A DNA stretch of 48,542 bases from Bacillota bacterium (GCA_022706685.1 JAKJCA010000015.1:1-48542); one strand, 5' to 3'; shown: positions 38,966-48,249, counted from the first letter of the stretch. Numbers and translations: made by a program. Notes: generated by a model not told the origin, from the letters alone.

Positions 38966-40435
38966 TCAGGCATCCTGCGTTTCGCCGGCCTCGTTTTCCG
39001 CGATAAACTTTCTCTTGGCCGCCCTCATCTGCGCGAGTTCCTCATACATTCTTTCCCGTGTTTCGAGCGACCCCTCGTAGAAAAACTTCGGCACGTTCGA
39101 CAGCAGCCCCGTCAGGCTCGGCAGCAGCGTGCAGCCCAGGAACAGGAGATACTTCGTCCGCTCCGACTGCTGTCCGAAACCGGCCTGCAGCGAATACCCG
39201 ATTTTTATCATGATGAGATTGCGCAGCGGCCCGATCATGACGCCCGCGATTTTTTGGACCAGGCCTTTCGCCGCGAGCGTCGTGCCTTCCGTCCGGTAGC
39301 CGTTTTTCCACTCGCAGTAGTCGAGCGCTTCGGTCATGATCATTTTCGGGATGATTTTATAGACGCTCAGCGTGGATTTATAGACAATGTCCTTGAGCAT
39401 ATAGGCCGCGCCCATGACCCAGACGTTCCGGTACAGCCCCTTGGCGCCCTTTCCGCCGATGGACCCGACGAGAAAGACCAGCAGGCTGGCGACATCCTTC
39501 TGCATGTCACCGAAAATCCACAGCGATTTTGTCGAAAACTTTTTTTGCGCCCAGGGCAGGTAGGCGTAACTGAGCATCGACAGCGGCGCGCCGGGCAGGA
39601 TGATGATGTTTTGAATGCTGACCGTGCCCAGCACGTCGGCAAAATAGTTCTGCGTGCCGGTGTCGAACTTGAAGATGTTCATGAAGTCCGACAGCATCAT
39701 CAGCAGCATCGGCCGGTTGTTCAGGATGGTTTTGATGCCGTCGCGGATACCCGGCTTTTCGATGGACTGGGCAATCCTTTCCCTGGCCACGGAAAAATAG
39801 AACAAGGCGGCGGCCCCGCCGTACACCGCGCAGAAGGTGCCCATCGACAAATACGCGCCCTGCATGGACAGACCGATTTTGTTGTGGTTGATCAGGTCGA
39901 TCAGCAGCCCCATGAACATCGACGGGAACGACTCCCACAGGCTCGAAATCACCTCGGCGATGGTAAACAGCAGCACCCGGTCGTGCGGGTTGGGCGAAAT
40001 GCTGGAGATAAAGCCCGTTTCCGCAAAGCCTCGGAACGTGCCCATCAGTTCGCCCGTCATGCCCAGCGTCGTCGAATAAACCAGTTTTTTGAAGTTTTTC
40101 GGGTTGCGGTCAAAAAAATAGGGCATCAGCCAGCCGAGGATGCCGAGTATCGTGCCGGGGACGGCGAAAGCCAGCAGATACGGCTTGAACTTGCCCCAGC
40201 GCGTTTTCGTCCTGTCGACCAGCACACCCGCGAAGGTGTCGTTGATAATATCCCATATCCCGCCGATGAGGCCCGCGACGGCGCCCCAGCGGAAGTCGAT
40301 TTTGACCAGGTCAAGATTGAAACGGCCGCTGTACGCGCCGATATTCACGGCTTTGGAAGAATCGAAGATGCAGTAGGCGGCGGTTTCTTTGGTGCCGATG
40401 TAACGCCGGTCATGGAAGCGAACCTTTTGTGCCAT
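38966..40435 (-). CDS. GPH-family (MFS) sugar:cation symporter
   Basis: A 489-residue membrane transporter of the glycoside-pentoside-hexuronide group with about 12 TM segments. Typical marks: LIGGIWDIINDTFAGVLVDRTKTRWGKFKP (the D-x-x-N-D and R-x-R-x-G-K-x-[RK]-P region near TM2) and ALDYCEWKNGYRTEG in the second half. It imports sugars or glycosides with H+ or Na+. It is the last gene of a minus-strand operon behind a glycosidase and another GPH gene, so it probably imports products of that enzyme. It is closely similar to the 45708 protein, which points to duplication. AGGGC lies before the ATG. Confidence 0.88.
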   Translation of the reverse strand: MAQKVRFHDRRYIGTKETAAYCIFDSSKAVNIGAYSGRFNLDLVKIDFRWGAVAGLIGGIWDIINDTFAGVLVDRTKTRWGKFKPYLLAFAVPGTILGILGWLMPYFFDRNPKNFKKLVYSTTLGMTGELMGTFRGFAETGFISSISPNPHDRVLLFTIAEVISSLWESFPSMFMGLLIDLINHNKIGLSMQGAYLSMGTFCAVYGGAAALFYFSVARERIAQSIEKPGIRDGIKTILNNRPMLLMMLSDFMNIFKFDTGTQNYFADVLGTVSIQNIIILPGAPLSMLSYAYLPWAQKKFSTKSLWIFGDMQKDVASLLVFLVGSIGGKGAKGLYRNVWVMGAAYMLKDIVYKSTLSVYKIIPKMIMTEALDYCEWKNGYRTEGTTLAAKGLVQKIAGVMIGPLRNLIMIKIGYSLQAGFGQQSERTKYLLFLGCTLLPSLTGLLSNVPKFFYEGSLETRERMYEELAQMRAAKRKFIAENEAGETQDA

Positions 40436-40499
40436 GCTGCCCTGCTTTCCGCCGGTGTGTCGGCGCCTTTGTTCACATTTGCGCCGTTTTCAAACCGGC

Positions 40500-42476
40500 T
40501 TATCGCCCCGAAAGGGATGTCCCGTCCGGATAGGCGATGCTCCACTCGTTGGTGTCAAAGTTGACTTCCACGGCGGTGCCGTCGCCAAATACGGTTTTCT
40601 GGTGCCTCATGTCGCCGCCGACGAATTCGTGCGAGACCATCTCCTCGAGGGCGACGCGGCGGTGCAGTTCGAGGACGATGCCCGCGAGTTCGAGGTGCCG
40701 GGGGCTGTTGGTTTCATAAACGTACGTGGTGCCGCCGTTGAGGATCGCGTGCAGGAACATCCAGTCGCCCTCGGGCATGCCGAAGGAGCCGCTGCCCTTC
40801 GCGTCGCCGTTGACAAACCAGGGCGTGACGACGCAGTCGTGGTACACGAGGTTGAAAAACGGCACGAACACGCATTTTTTCCAGGCGTCGGAGGTCCACG
40901 TCCAGCAGTAATACGGCGCGTGGTGGCACAGCGAAATGGCGGGCAGCATACAGTCGAAGACTTCTTCGGAACTGGGGATGATGCCCCTTGCGGTCAAGTC
41001 GGCGAAACACGCCCGCCGCTCGACGGCGCATTCCTCCCGCGTCATCGGATGCGCGGGGCTGAAACACTCGTCGAGGTCCGCGATGGAGAACACGTCGAGG
41101 TAGGAGCCGCCTAGGCGGATGCCCAGCTGTTCAAAGGTGTCATAATTCTTTTTGACATAGGCCGGCGCGAAGCGGGCGCACAGGATGCTCTGCTTGCCGC
41201 CGTACCAGGTGGTCTCGTAGGGGTGCGAGCCGACCGCGTTGACGATGCATTTGTCGAAGGTGAAAGAATCGGCCTTGTAGTAGAAATCGCGGTAGTTGTC
41301 ATGGATGCCGAACACGTAGCCGAGTTCGGCGGCTTTGTCGGCCAGCGATTTCATGCCCGCCGCGCCGCCCGCCTGTTCGTTGACGGGGAAGGGGTCGGGG
41401 TGGTTGTTGTCGTAACCGTGGACGCCCCAGCCGTCGAGGTGGATATAGAGTTTATCGATACCGGCCGCCTTGAGCGCCTCAAGTTCGGCCTCGCGCTGCG
41501 CGAAAGGTACGCAGACATGGTTGGCGGCGGGATTCTCGCGGTTGTAGTACGACGATTCCTCGGCAATGTCCCAGGCGATGTAGGTATGCAGCACCGGTGC
41601 CCCGGCGAGGTAGGCGACGGCCGGGTTTTCGGCGATTTTGTCCCCGAGCGTTTTCAGCGCGCCTTTTTCTTCCAGGTAACGGCGGTAGCGTTGCGCCACG
41701 GTGTTCCAGCCGCCGCCGGCAAAGAAGCGATAAATCATCGACCGCGTATAGGCGAACTTGCCCAGCGACAGGTCGAACAGCGGGGTGACGGTCGTATCGC
41801 CGCCCTTCTTGTGCTCGACGCTGTAGCGCGCGTCGTAAGGCGTTTCGAATATCGCCGCGTAGCCGGTGCCGTCGCGCACCTGGCCGAACACGGGCATGTA
41901 CGCCTCGCGCGAAAAGATTTTCGCCCCCTCCAACTTCATCGAGGCGTCGAGCCGGGCTGGGATCAGCGCGCCCTGGCTTAAGGGGAGGACGGTGAACCCG
42001 TGGCCTTTTTGAGCGCCGAACGCGAACGCGGCCGGGAAGGATATTTTGTAAGATTGATTCGGCTCGTTTTCCACCCAAACGCGGAAGAGGACGTCGTCCG
42101 TGCCCGCGGCAACGCCGGCGAAGGTGTGGATCACCATGCCGTAATACGGGCCGAAGGCGGTGCCGAAATGCGTATAGTCCGCATAGACGCCTGTTTCTTC
42201 CGGCGTGCTTTCCTCCCGGCAGCCGAGGCACTTCGCCAGGGAGAAGGGGTAGCAGATTCCGCCGTCGCCTTCGAGGGAAGGCGGCTTTTTCCAGCTCCAG
42301 GTTTCGCCGCCGACGGCGATGTCGAGCAGGCCAAGCTGCGGCGTATAAGTCAGCGCAATCGTTTTGCCTTCCATCGTGAATTGCTCGGGCATCGGGCACC
42401 GCTCCTCTCCGCCGTAACCGAAAAATGCCATCAGCGCCGTTAAAACCGCCAGTATCCACGAAACAACCCTGTTCAT
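40500..42476 (-). CDS. Secreted or anchored DUF5696/GH129-like glycoside hydrolase
   Basis: A 658-residue protein. The N-terminus is a signal sequence or anchor (VVSWILAVLTALMAFFGYGG). Residues about 30-250 form a beta-sandwich, and about 290-600 a TIM barrel. Key segments: DKLYIHLDGWGVHGYDNNHP (Asp348), FGIHDNYRDFYY, GGSYLDVFSIADLDE (Asp461, candidate nucleophile) and IIPSSEEVFD (Glu504, candidate acid/base). This order matches the GH101/GH129 and DUF5696 group, which includes alpha-N-acetylgalactosaminidases. Substrate is inferred only. GGGAGGCGG is a strong ribosome binding site. It lies between two GPH transporter genes on the same strand. Confidence 0.72.
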   Translation of the reverse strand: MNRVVSWILAVLTALMAFFGYGGEERCPMPEQFTMEGKTIALTYTPQLGLLDIAVGGETWSWKKPPSLEGDGGICYPFSLAKCLGCREESTPEETGVYADYTHFGTAFGPYYGMVIHTFAGVAAGTDDVLFRVWVENEPNQSYKISFPAAFAFGAQKGHGFTVLPLSQGALIPARLDASMKLEGAKIFSREAYMPVFGQVRDGTGYAAIFETPYDARYSVEHKKGGDTTVTPLFDLSLGKFAYTRSMIYRFFAGGGWNTVAQRYRRYLEEKGALKTLGDKIAENPAVAYLAGAPVLHTYIAWDIAEESSYYNRENPAANHVCVPFAQREAELEALKAAGIDKLYIHLDGWGVHGYDNNHPDPFPVNEQAGGAAGMKSLADKAAELGYVFGIHDNYRDFYYKADSFTFDKCIVNAVGSHPYETTWYGGKQSILCARFAPAYVKKNYDTFEQLGIRLGGSYLDVFSIADLDECFSPAHPMTREECAVERRACFADLTARGIIPSSEEVFDCMLPAISLCHHAPYYCWTWTSDAWKKCVFVPFFNLVYHDCVVTPWFVNGDAKGSGSFGMPEGDWMFLHAILNGGTTYVYETNSPRHLELAGIVLELHRRVALEEMVSHEFVGGDMRHQKTVFGDGTAVEVNFDTNEWSIAYPDGTSLSGR

Positions 42477-42530
42477 CCCAACCGCCTCCCGTTCGACGGT
42501 ACGCTTTTGCCGGAGAACCGCGGACCGGTT

Positions 42531-44006
42531 TTAATCGGCCAGCGCTCCGGCAGAGTCCTCCGGTTCCCCGTCCGCCAACGCCGCCGCCCGCCTGCGCTGC
42601 GCGAGTTCCGCTTCGATGCGCATACGCTCGTGCTTATCGTCTTTGACAAACAGGATCACCAGCAGATAGAGCACGGCGCCGACGATGGGGCCGGCCATGT
42701 ACATCGGCCACATCGCTTTGCGGAAGCGGGCGTTCTGCGGCAGGCCCATCGCTTTGCGCTTGCTGTCGTAGCCCAGGCGCGCGAGCAGTTCACCCTCGAT
42801 GAGCTTGCCGAAGCCGCCCGTCATCTTGCTGACGAAGTTCTGCATCGAGAAGGAGATGCCCTCCGTGCGCACGCCCGTGCGCCATTCGAGGTAGTCGATG
42901 GAGTCGCTCAGCAGCGAACGGTGGGCGATGTCGTTCATCGAACCGGGGATGTTCATCAGGGCGTTGAGCACGATAATGATGCCCATCTGCCAAACGCTCC
43001 GGTAGCCGACGAAATAACCGATGGCGCGCAGCGATATCGACATGACCTGCGAGACGACGAGCAGGCGCTTCATGCCGCCGATTTTTTTGGCGAATTTCGT
43101 GGCGAAAAACACCGCGAACGTGCCCGGGATGCCCGACAGCAGCCCGACGAGGAAGTCGGCGGTTTTGCCGTCGATATGGATTCCCAAAATGTCGTATTGG
43201 ACCATGTTCTCGAAAAAATAGACGTTGCCGACCTTGGGGTTGAGGCTAAGCACCAGCCGCGCGAGCACGATGAGCAGCAGCGTCCTATTGAAGCGCAGCA
43301 GCGCCAGCGACTGCCAGACGTTCTCTCGCGGCGTGTCGCTGCGGACCGCTTCCGGCATGCGGTGCGCGCTCATGGAGACGAGCTCGCCGCCCAGCGCGAA
43401 GAGGAAAGCGAACAGGATAAAAACCGTCATATCCTCGACGCCGAAACGCCCCAAAAGACTGCGCAGCAGCTGGAAGGTACCCACCACAGCGCCGCCTGCG
43501 CCCGCCCCGATGGAGACCCACTGCGCGACGCGCGCGCGTTCCTCCGAGAAAGGGGAGGAGACGGCGACCATGCCCCACAGCGCCGTGTCCTGCAGGGAAT
43601 AGAACAAATCCCAGGTAAAATAGATTAAGAGGATATAAATCAGTTTGCCGTTTTCGCCCAGGCGAACGTCGAAAAACATCATCGCCGACAGCGCGCCGAT
43701 GAGCGGCGGCAGCCACAGCAGGTAAGGCCGCAGTTTTTCGCCGTTTTTGAAACGGTGCTTGTCAACCGCCGCGCCGATGACGGGGTCGTTGACCGCGTCC
43801 CAGAAATAACTCGCGAAAAATATGCGGCCGACCTTTTCGGGTTTGATATGCAGCAGGTTGATGCAGAAATAATTCAGCCAGCCGCTGACGTAGCCGTAGG
43901 TGACGTTCTGCCCGGCCAGGCCCAGCGCGTACTGGAACAACTTCCTGTTTTGGACCTTGCCTTCGACTTGCTTTTTGGAAAGCAGGAAACTCAGCGGGTT
44001 TTTCAA
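42531..44006 (-). CDS. GPH-family (MFS) sugar:cation symporter, first gene of the minus operon
   Basis: A 491-residue transporter with about 12 TM segments. GPH marks: FWDAVNDPVIGAAVDKHRFKNGEKLRPYL near TM2, WDLFYSLQDTALWGM, and SIDYLEWRTGVRTEG. It is more distant from the other two GPH proteins of the window. The start is taken as TTG at 44006, because AAAGGA lies 8 bases upstream and homology-like sequence begins shortly after. The frame is open up to 44327, but that part is arginine- and proline-rich noise over the divergent promoter. Substrate unknown; context suggests glycans processed by the next gene. Confidence 0.87.
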   Translation of the reverse strand: MKNPLSFLLSKKQVEGKVQNRKLFQYALGLAGQNVTYGYVSGWLNYFCINLLHIKPEKVGRIFFASYFWDAVNDPVIGAAVDKHRFKNGEKLRPYLLWLPPLIGALSAMMFFDVRLGENGKLIYILLIYFTWDLFYSLQDTALWGMVAVSSPFSEERARVAQWVSIGAGAGGAVVGTFQLLRSLLGRFGVEDMTVFILFAFLFALGGELVSMSAHRMPEAVRSDTPRENVWQSLALLRFNRTLLLIVLARLVLSLNPKVGNVYFFENMVQYDILGIHIDGKTADFLVGLLSGIPGTFAVFFATKFAKKIGGMKRLLVVSQVMSISLRAIGYFVGYRSVWQMGIIIVLNALMNIPGSMNDIAHRSLLSDSIDYLEWRTGVRTEGISFSMQNFVSKMTGGFGKLIEGELLARLGYDSKRKAMGLPQNARFRKAMWPMYMAGPIVGAVLYLLVILFVKDDKHERMRIEAELAQRRRAAALADGEPEDSAGALAD

Positions 44007-44060
44007 ATCACGCAGTCCTTTCTTGCCCGGCGGAACGCTTTTTGCATAACAACGGTTTCC

Positions 44061-44090
44061 AGTATACCCTATTTCCCGCCCGCGCGGCAA
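44061..44090 (-). promoter_or_regulatory. Promoter of the GPH-glycosidase-GPH operon
   Basis: Minus strand TATACT (44061-44066) with TTGCCG (44085-44090) 18 bp upstream. It lies about 55 bases before the TTG start. Confidence 0.5.
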
Positions 44091-44105
44091 CAGGGAGCGG
44101 GCGCT

Positions 44106-44135
44106 TTGACATGGGCGGGGCGGGTATGCTACCAT
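44106..44135 (+). promoter_or_regulatory. Promoter for the GH43 gene
   Basis: TTGACA (44106-44111), 18-bp spacer, TACCAT (44130-44135). The -35 is perfect and the -10 weak. It is divergent from the promoter at 44061-44090, with about 15 bp between the two. Confidence 0.5.
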
Positions 44136-44206
44136 CCGCTTGGAGAAAAGCGAACAGGCCGTTTCCTGGTTCAGCCGGCGCAGGTATCCATGAGGGGGGC
44201 AGTCCG

Positions 44207-45247
44207 GTGAAATTCGTTTGTAAAGTCCTTGCCTTATTGTTTTCGAGCTTGATGATGGCGCTGCCGCAGGCGCTGCCAAGCGGCGGCGCGGACAACCCGA
44301 TCGACCCGGACAACGGGGGAGACCCATTTATCGCCGAAGACCTGGGCGAATATTACTATACCTATACGACCGGCGGCGGTATCATACTCAAGCATATCGC
44401 CTCTTTCTGCGATACCACGGTCCTTGCAAGCAAAACCGTCTATTCGGCGGGGAAGGACGGCATTGTCGGGGATATCTGGGCGCCGGAGTTTCACCGCATC
44501 AACGGCAAATGGTATATTATCGCGTCCGCCATGTTCGATTCAAACCGGGTGGAGGCGGGTATCATGCCGCGCGAACCGGATTCGTCCGGCGACGACCGCT
44601 ACCGTTTCGGCTTTGTGCTCGAGAACGTCGGCGGCGGTATTTTCGGCGACTATATCTACCGGAGCCGGCTCGCCCCCGGGGGCTTGAGCAATATCGACGG
44701 GACGTATCTGCAGCGCGGGAGCGCGCTGTACTTCGTCTTTTCCGGCTACGTCGGCCAGGGCTGGCAGTGCATTTACATCGTGCCGATGGAAAATCCCTTT
44801 ACGGTGAAAAAAGGCGCGGCGCCGGTGATGCTTTCCGAACCGCAGTACCCTTGGGAACAGCACGGCTGGCGGGTCAACGAAGGCCCCGCGGTCCTTGAAC
44901 GCGGCGGCAGCGTTTATATCGTGTATTCTGCAAGCGGTTTCAGTTCCGGTTATTACGCGCTGGGCATGCTCGCCTTCAAAGGCGGCAGCCCCTTGTGCAA
45001 GGCGAATTGGTACAAATCGCCGCTGCCCGTTTTTTCGCAGAACCCGGCCGAAAAGATTTACAACACCGGGCACTGCAATTTCATTGCCGTCGGCGCGCAG
45101 GTATATATGGTTTATCATGCCTCGCGCACGCCGAGCCTGGCGGACAGCCCCCGCGCCACCCATATCCAGAAAATCTGTTTTTCGGGCGATATTCCGGTTT
45201 TTCAAAAACCGTCGAGGGCGTTCAACTTTGAAAAACCGGCCGCATGA
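44207..45247 (+). CDS. Secreted glycoside hydrolase family 43 (arabinofuranosidase/xylosidase type)
   Basis: A 346-residue secreted five-bladed beta-propeller glycosidase. It has a signal peptide (FVCKVLALLFSSLMMALPQA). The catalytic set is typical of GH43: general base Asp39 in DNGGDPFIAE, the block GDIWAPEFHRINGKWYI with Glu104, and general acid Glu215 in WRVNEGPAVLERGG. Later HCNF and YHAS motifs also fit. It would release arabinose or xylose units from plant polysaccharides. The start is GTG at 44207, preceded by GAGGGGGG; the frame is open upstream to 44042 without a good site. It is divergent from the transporter operon. Confidence 0.88.
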   Translation: MKFVCKVLALLFSSLMMALPQALPSGGADNPIDPDNGGDPFIAEDLGEYYYTYTTGGGIILKHIASFCDTTVLASKTVYSAGKDGIVGDIWAPEFHRINGKWYIIASAMFDSNRVEAGIMPREPDSSGDDRYRFGFVLENVGGGIFGDYIYRSRLAPGGLSNIDGTYLQRGSALYFVFSGYVGQGWQCIYIVPMENPFTVKKGAAPVMLSEPQYPWEQHGWRVNEGPAVLERGGSVYIVYSASGFSSGYYALGMLAFKGGSPLCKANWYKSPLPVFSQNPAEKIYNTGHCNFIAVGAQVYMVYHASRTPSLADSPRATHIQKICFSGDIPVFQKPSRAFNFEKPAA

Positions 45248-45259
45248 AGGAAACACGGT

Positions 45260-45517
45260 TTATAAGCCGTAAAACTCGAAACGTCCGATGAGGTTCATCA
45301 GTTCCAGCTTGCCGGCGAGCAGCTGGCGGTAGGTGACGGTCTTCTGCCGGCCCTGCGCGCGAAGTTTTTCCAACTCACCGGCGGTTTTTTCCAGTTCTTG
45401 CTCCAGCGCCTCGCGCATCTGTTCGAATTTCGCCAGCCGTCCGACGATTTCGTCCATCCCCGCGCCTTCGGCAGGCCGGCAGGCGCCGCCGGCATCCGTG
45501 ACGGTGAGCCTTTTCAT
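45260..45517 (-). CDS. Short coiled-coil protein, function unknown
   Basis: An 85-residue charged protein. Residues ~20-60 form a coiled coil (EIVGRLAKFEQMREALEQEL, then EKTAGELEKLRAQG), followed by a conserved-looking tail, TVTYRQLLAGKLELMNLIGR. The ATG at 45517 has GGAGGG 9 bases upstream; an ATG at 45526 is too close to that site. Short proteins of this type ending in a [FL]-E-x-Y-G-L tail occur in Clostridia to my recollection, without known function. It is convergent with the GH43 gene, 12 bases apart. Confidence 0.6.
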   Translation of the reverse strand: MKRLTVTDAGGACRPAEGAGMDEIVGRLAKFEQMREALEQELEKTAGELEKLRAQGRQKTVTYRQLLAGKLELMNLIGRFEFYGL

Positions 45518-45611
45518 GGTTGGCATCCCTCCGCCGGCCTTTTTTGCGGTGCGTCCGCGCTGCCCGGCAGGCATCATTGTAGCATAAAACCTCTTCGGGC
45601 GGCGCGGCGTA

Positions 45612-45640
45612 TTGTGCGAAACGCCCGCGGGTGGTACAAT
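45612..45640 (+). promoter_or_regulatory. Promoter for the third GPH gene
   Basis: TTGTGC (45612-45617), 17-bp spacer, TACAAT (45635-45640), about 68 bases before the TTG start. Confidence 0.6.
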
Positions 45641-45707
45641 CGATAAGATATTGCCGCAGCGAATAAAATGATACGCCCTGTTCAGAACTTTTTGCAGGAG
45701 AATTCCT

Positions 45708-47201
45708 TTGAGCGAAAGAACCGCCGCAGAAAAAATCGAGCAGCGCTACTATGTAGGCAACACCGAGACGGTGTCCTACATTGTTTACGACGCGTCCGAG
45801 AATATCCACGCGGGCGTTTTCGGCAGCCGGTACAATATCGATTTGCTGAAAATCAACCTCAACCTGTATACCGTTCTCAGCCTTATCAACGGGATATGGG
45901 ACGTTATCAATGACGTCTTCACAGGCCCCATCGTCGACAAAACCAGGACGCGCTGGGGCAAATTCAAGCCCTTTTTGATCGCCTTTGCGATTCCCTCGCT
46001 CGTGATGGCGGTTTTTCAGTGGTCGCTGCCGTTTTTCACCGATACGCAAAACGAATACGACATGACCAAGTTCTTCTTGTTCCTGGCCATTCAGATGGTC
46101 AACGAGGGCATCGGCACGTTCCGGAACATTTCCAAAACCGGCCTGCTTTCTTCCATGACGCCCAACCCGTGGGAACGCGCGCGCATCCTGACGCTGGCGA
46201 AGTGGATTTCGAGCATTTTCGACAATATCCCGGGCGTGCTGCTCAACGTCGTCTACGACATGATGAACAAAAACGTCATTCGCATCGGCAACAAGCGGCT
46301 GTTTTACGGCAGCATCGGCGTCACCACGGCGGTCATCAGCACCGGGATGGCGATGTTCTTCTTTTTCACCGCGCAGGAGCGGGTGACACAGTCGGAGGAA
46401 AAACCGAGCATTCTCGAGGGTTTCAGGACCATCATCCACAACCGCCCCGTCCTTCTGCTGATGCTCAGCGACCTGCTGGGCGCCTTTACCCTCGCCACGG
46501 GGCAGGACAACTACTTCATCGACGTGCTGGGCTACTCGTCTTTCGGCACGCTTATCGAGATTCCGTCCATCCCCATCTGCCACATCAGCTATACCTACGT
46601 CAACAAGATGCGCAGGCGGTTTTCCAGCCGGTTTCTGTGGGCCCTCTCGTCGAACTTCGAAAATTTGACGAAAGTGCTGACTTTTCTGCTCGGCTGTATC
46701 GGCGGCACCGGCAAAAACGGCTGGTACCGCGACTGGAAAAAGATGTTTCTGGTTATGGCGACTTTTGATTTTATGCGTAAATCCTTCTGGGGCGTGCGCA
46801 ACGTCGTGCCGACCGAAATATCCTATGAAGCCATCGACTACTGCGAATGGAAAAACGGCTACCGTTCCGAAGGCGTCATCATCATCACCAAAAGCCTCCT
46901 GTCCAAAATCGTGCGCAACACCACCTCGGGCATTCAGGCCTCGATTCTCAGCGCCATCGGCTACAACCTCAAACAGGGTTTCGGCCGGCAGGAGGATTCG
47001 ACGAAATTCGGCCTGTTTGCCACGGCCTTCCTGCTGCCTGGGTTGACCGGAGCGCTGAGCATCATCCCCAAATTGATGTATAAACTCAGCCCCGAGGAAA
47101 AGGAAATCATGTACGCCGAGCTCGTCGCCAGGCGGCGCGCCAAAGAACGGCTCGCGGCCGAGAGTTTCGAAGAACGGGAGCCCGCCCGCGGCGGCGAATA
47201 A
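45708..47201 (+). CDS. GPH-family (MFS) sugar:cation symporter, paralogue of the 38966-40435 protein
   Basis: A 497-residue transporter with about 12 TM segments. GPH marks: LINGIWDVINDVFTGPIVDKTRTRWGKFKP and EAIDYCEWKNGYRSEG. Both match the 38966-40435 protein closely, including an R-x-[IL]-[AV] block with Q-S-x-E-K-P-[SG]-I and an NRP-[VM]-LLLML stretch, so the two are paralogues. The start is TTG at 45708, with CAGGAG 9 bases upstream. No enzyme gene is in its transcription unit. Substrate unknown. Confidence 0.88.
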   Translation: MSERTAAEKIEQRYYVGNTETVSYIVYDASENIHAGVFGSRYNIDLLKINLNLYTVLSLINGIWDVINDVFTGPIVDKTRTRWGKFKPFLIAFAIPSLVMAVFQWSLPFFTDTQNEYDMTKFFLFLAIQMVNEGIGTFRNISKTGLLSSMTPNPWERARILTLAKWISSIFDNIPGVLLNVVYDMMNKNVIRIGNKRLFYGSIGVTTAVISTGMAMFFFFTAQERVTQSEEKPSILEGFRTIIHNRPVLLLMLSDLLGAFTLATGQDNYFIDVLGYSSFGTLIEIPSIPICHISYTYVNKMRRRFSSRFLWALSSNFENLTKVLTFLLGCIGGTGKNGWYRDWKKMFLVMATFDFMRKSFWGVRNVVPTEISYEAIDYCEWKNGYRSEGVIIITKSLLSKIVRNTTSGIQASILSAIGYNLKQGFGRQEDSTKFGLFATAFLLPGLTGALSIIPKLMYKLSPEEKEIMYAELVARRRAKERLAAESFEEREPARGGE

Positions 47202-47232
47202 ACGGCTTTTCAATGGGCAACGCAATAAAAAG

Positions 47233-47264
47233 CGGCGCGCCTTTTTCGGGCGCGCCGCCGTTTT
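47233..47264. terminator. Bidirectional terminator
   Basis: A perfect 9-bp stem CGGCGCGCC/GGCGCGCCG with a 7-base loop, AAAA on the left and TTTT on the right. It lies between the convergent GPH and universal stress genes. Confidence 0.88.
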
Positions 47265-47273
47265 CGGCGTGGA

Positions 47274-48152
47274 TTATTCCGCTGTTGCCGGGATGAGCAG
47301 CACCGAGGCCTCGGACTGGCGGGCGATATTGTGCCCCACGCTGCCGACGAAAAAATCGCTGACGTAACCGCGCCCCTGGCTGCCGATGACGACGAGCTGG
47401 TAGTTGTTGTTCTTGATTTCCTTGAGAATGTCGCGCGACGGGTTGCCGAAGGTGATGAGCGTTTCGACCGCCGCGTCCGAAACCTTGGCGAGTTCCGCCT
47501 TCATGTTGTTGAGCCGTACCGTGTCGGTCTCCTCAAACTGCTTGATCATGTGCATCATATACGGGTCCAGGCGGGTGCGGTCCTGCACGTGCATGAGCGT
47601 AATTTTCTGCGTGCCGGCTGCGGCGATGGCCTTGAGCGCGTCGAAAGCCATGGCCGCCGTTTTGGAGAAATCGGTCGCGTACAGAATCTTTTTCAGGTAA
47701 TCCCCGCGCTCCGGCCTGAGGACGCCCTCGCCGTCCTTTTCGAAATCGCCCAGCCGCAGCAGGAAAATCGGCTTGCGGCATTTGTGGATGATGTTATAGG
47801 CGGCTTCGCCCAGCAGCGGCGCGCTGAGCCGGTTGCGTTCCTTGGCGCCCGTGATGATGATGTCGAAGTTTTCCTCGACCGCGATGCGGCTGACTTCGTC
47901 TGCTTCCGTTCCCTTGACGACGCGAGTCGAGACTTTGAAACCCTGCGACTCAAGGATTTTGCGCTTGCTTTCAAGGTCCTTTTCCAACTCCGCCGCGATA
48001 TAGGCGGAGGCGGCGAGGTCCGCCGATTCGTCGGTCAGGCATTGGAGAAGAAGGCCTTCCTTCAGACCGAGGAACTTGAGTTTTTCCATATTGCTGATGA
48101 CCGCGGTCGACGCGAGGGAAAAGTCGGTTGCCGTGATAAATCGCTTAAACAT
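47274..48152 (-). CDS. Tandem universal stress protein (two UspA domains)
   Basis: A 292-residue cytoplasmic protein with two UspA folds (about 1-140 and 152-292). The second domain keeps the ATP-binding signature G-x2-G-x9-G-S (GSQGRGYVSDFFVGSVGHNI) and a starting DFSKTA. In the first domain the same place reads GAKERNRLSAPLLGEAAYNI, so nucleotide binding there is probably lost. Such tandem proteins are often linked to stress survival. The ATG at 48152 has AAGGGGG 7 bases upstream; an ATG at 48182 lies before it. A strong promoter is present upstream. Confidence 0.92.
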   Translation of the reverse strand: MFKRFITATDFSLASTAVISNMEKLKFLGLKEGLLLQCLTDESADLAASAYIAAELEKDLESKRKILESQGFKVSTRVVKGTEADEVSRIAVEENFDIIITGAKERNRLSAPLLGEAAYNIIHKCRKPIFLLRLGDFEKDGEGVLRPERGDYLKKILYATDFSKTAAMAFDALKAIAAAGTQKITLMHVQDRTRLDPYMMHMIKQFEETDTVRLNNMKAELAKVSDAAVETLITFGNPSRDILKEIKNNNYQLVVIGSQGRGYVSDFFVGSVGHNIARQSEASVLLIPATAE

Positions 48153-48220
48153 GGCGCTGCCCCCTTCGCTGATGTCTTTCAACCCGTGGTGTCCGCAAAT
48201 AGAAGGGTTTTCGTATTTTC

Positions 48221-48249
48221 ATTATATTTTCAAACAAACCGGCAGTCAA
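48221..48249 (-). promoter_or_regulatory. Strong promoter for the universal stress protein gene
   Basis: Minus strand TTGACT (48244-48249), 17-bp spacer, perfect TATAAT (48221-48226). The -35 overlaps the stop codon of the upstream gene. Confidence 0.8.

Noticed and set aside
38945..40564. 539-codon open frame on the plus strand over the GPH transporter
   Set aside because: Rich in Arg, His and Gln with no membrane segments or domain. The minus strand encodes a clear transporter.
44007..44327. N-terminal extension of the GPH transporter up to 44327
   Set aside because: The extension is low-complexity Arg/Pro/Ser, crosses both divergent promoters and has no ribosome binding site. The TTG at 44006 has one.
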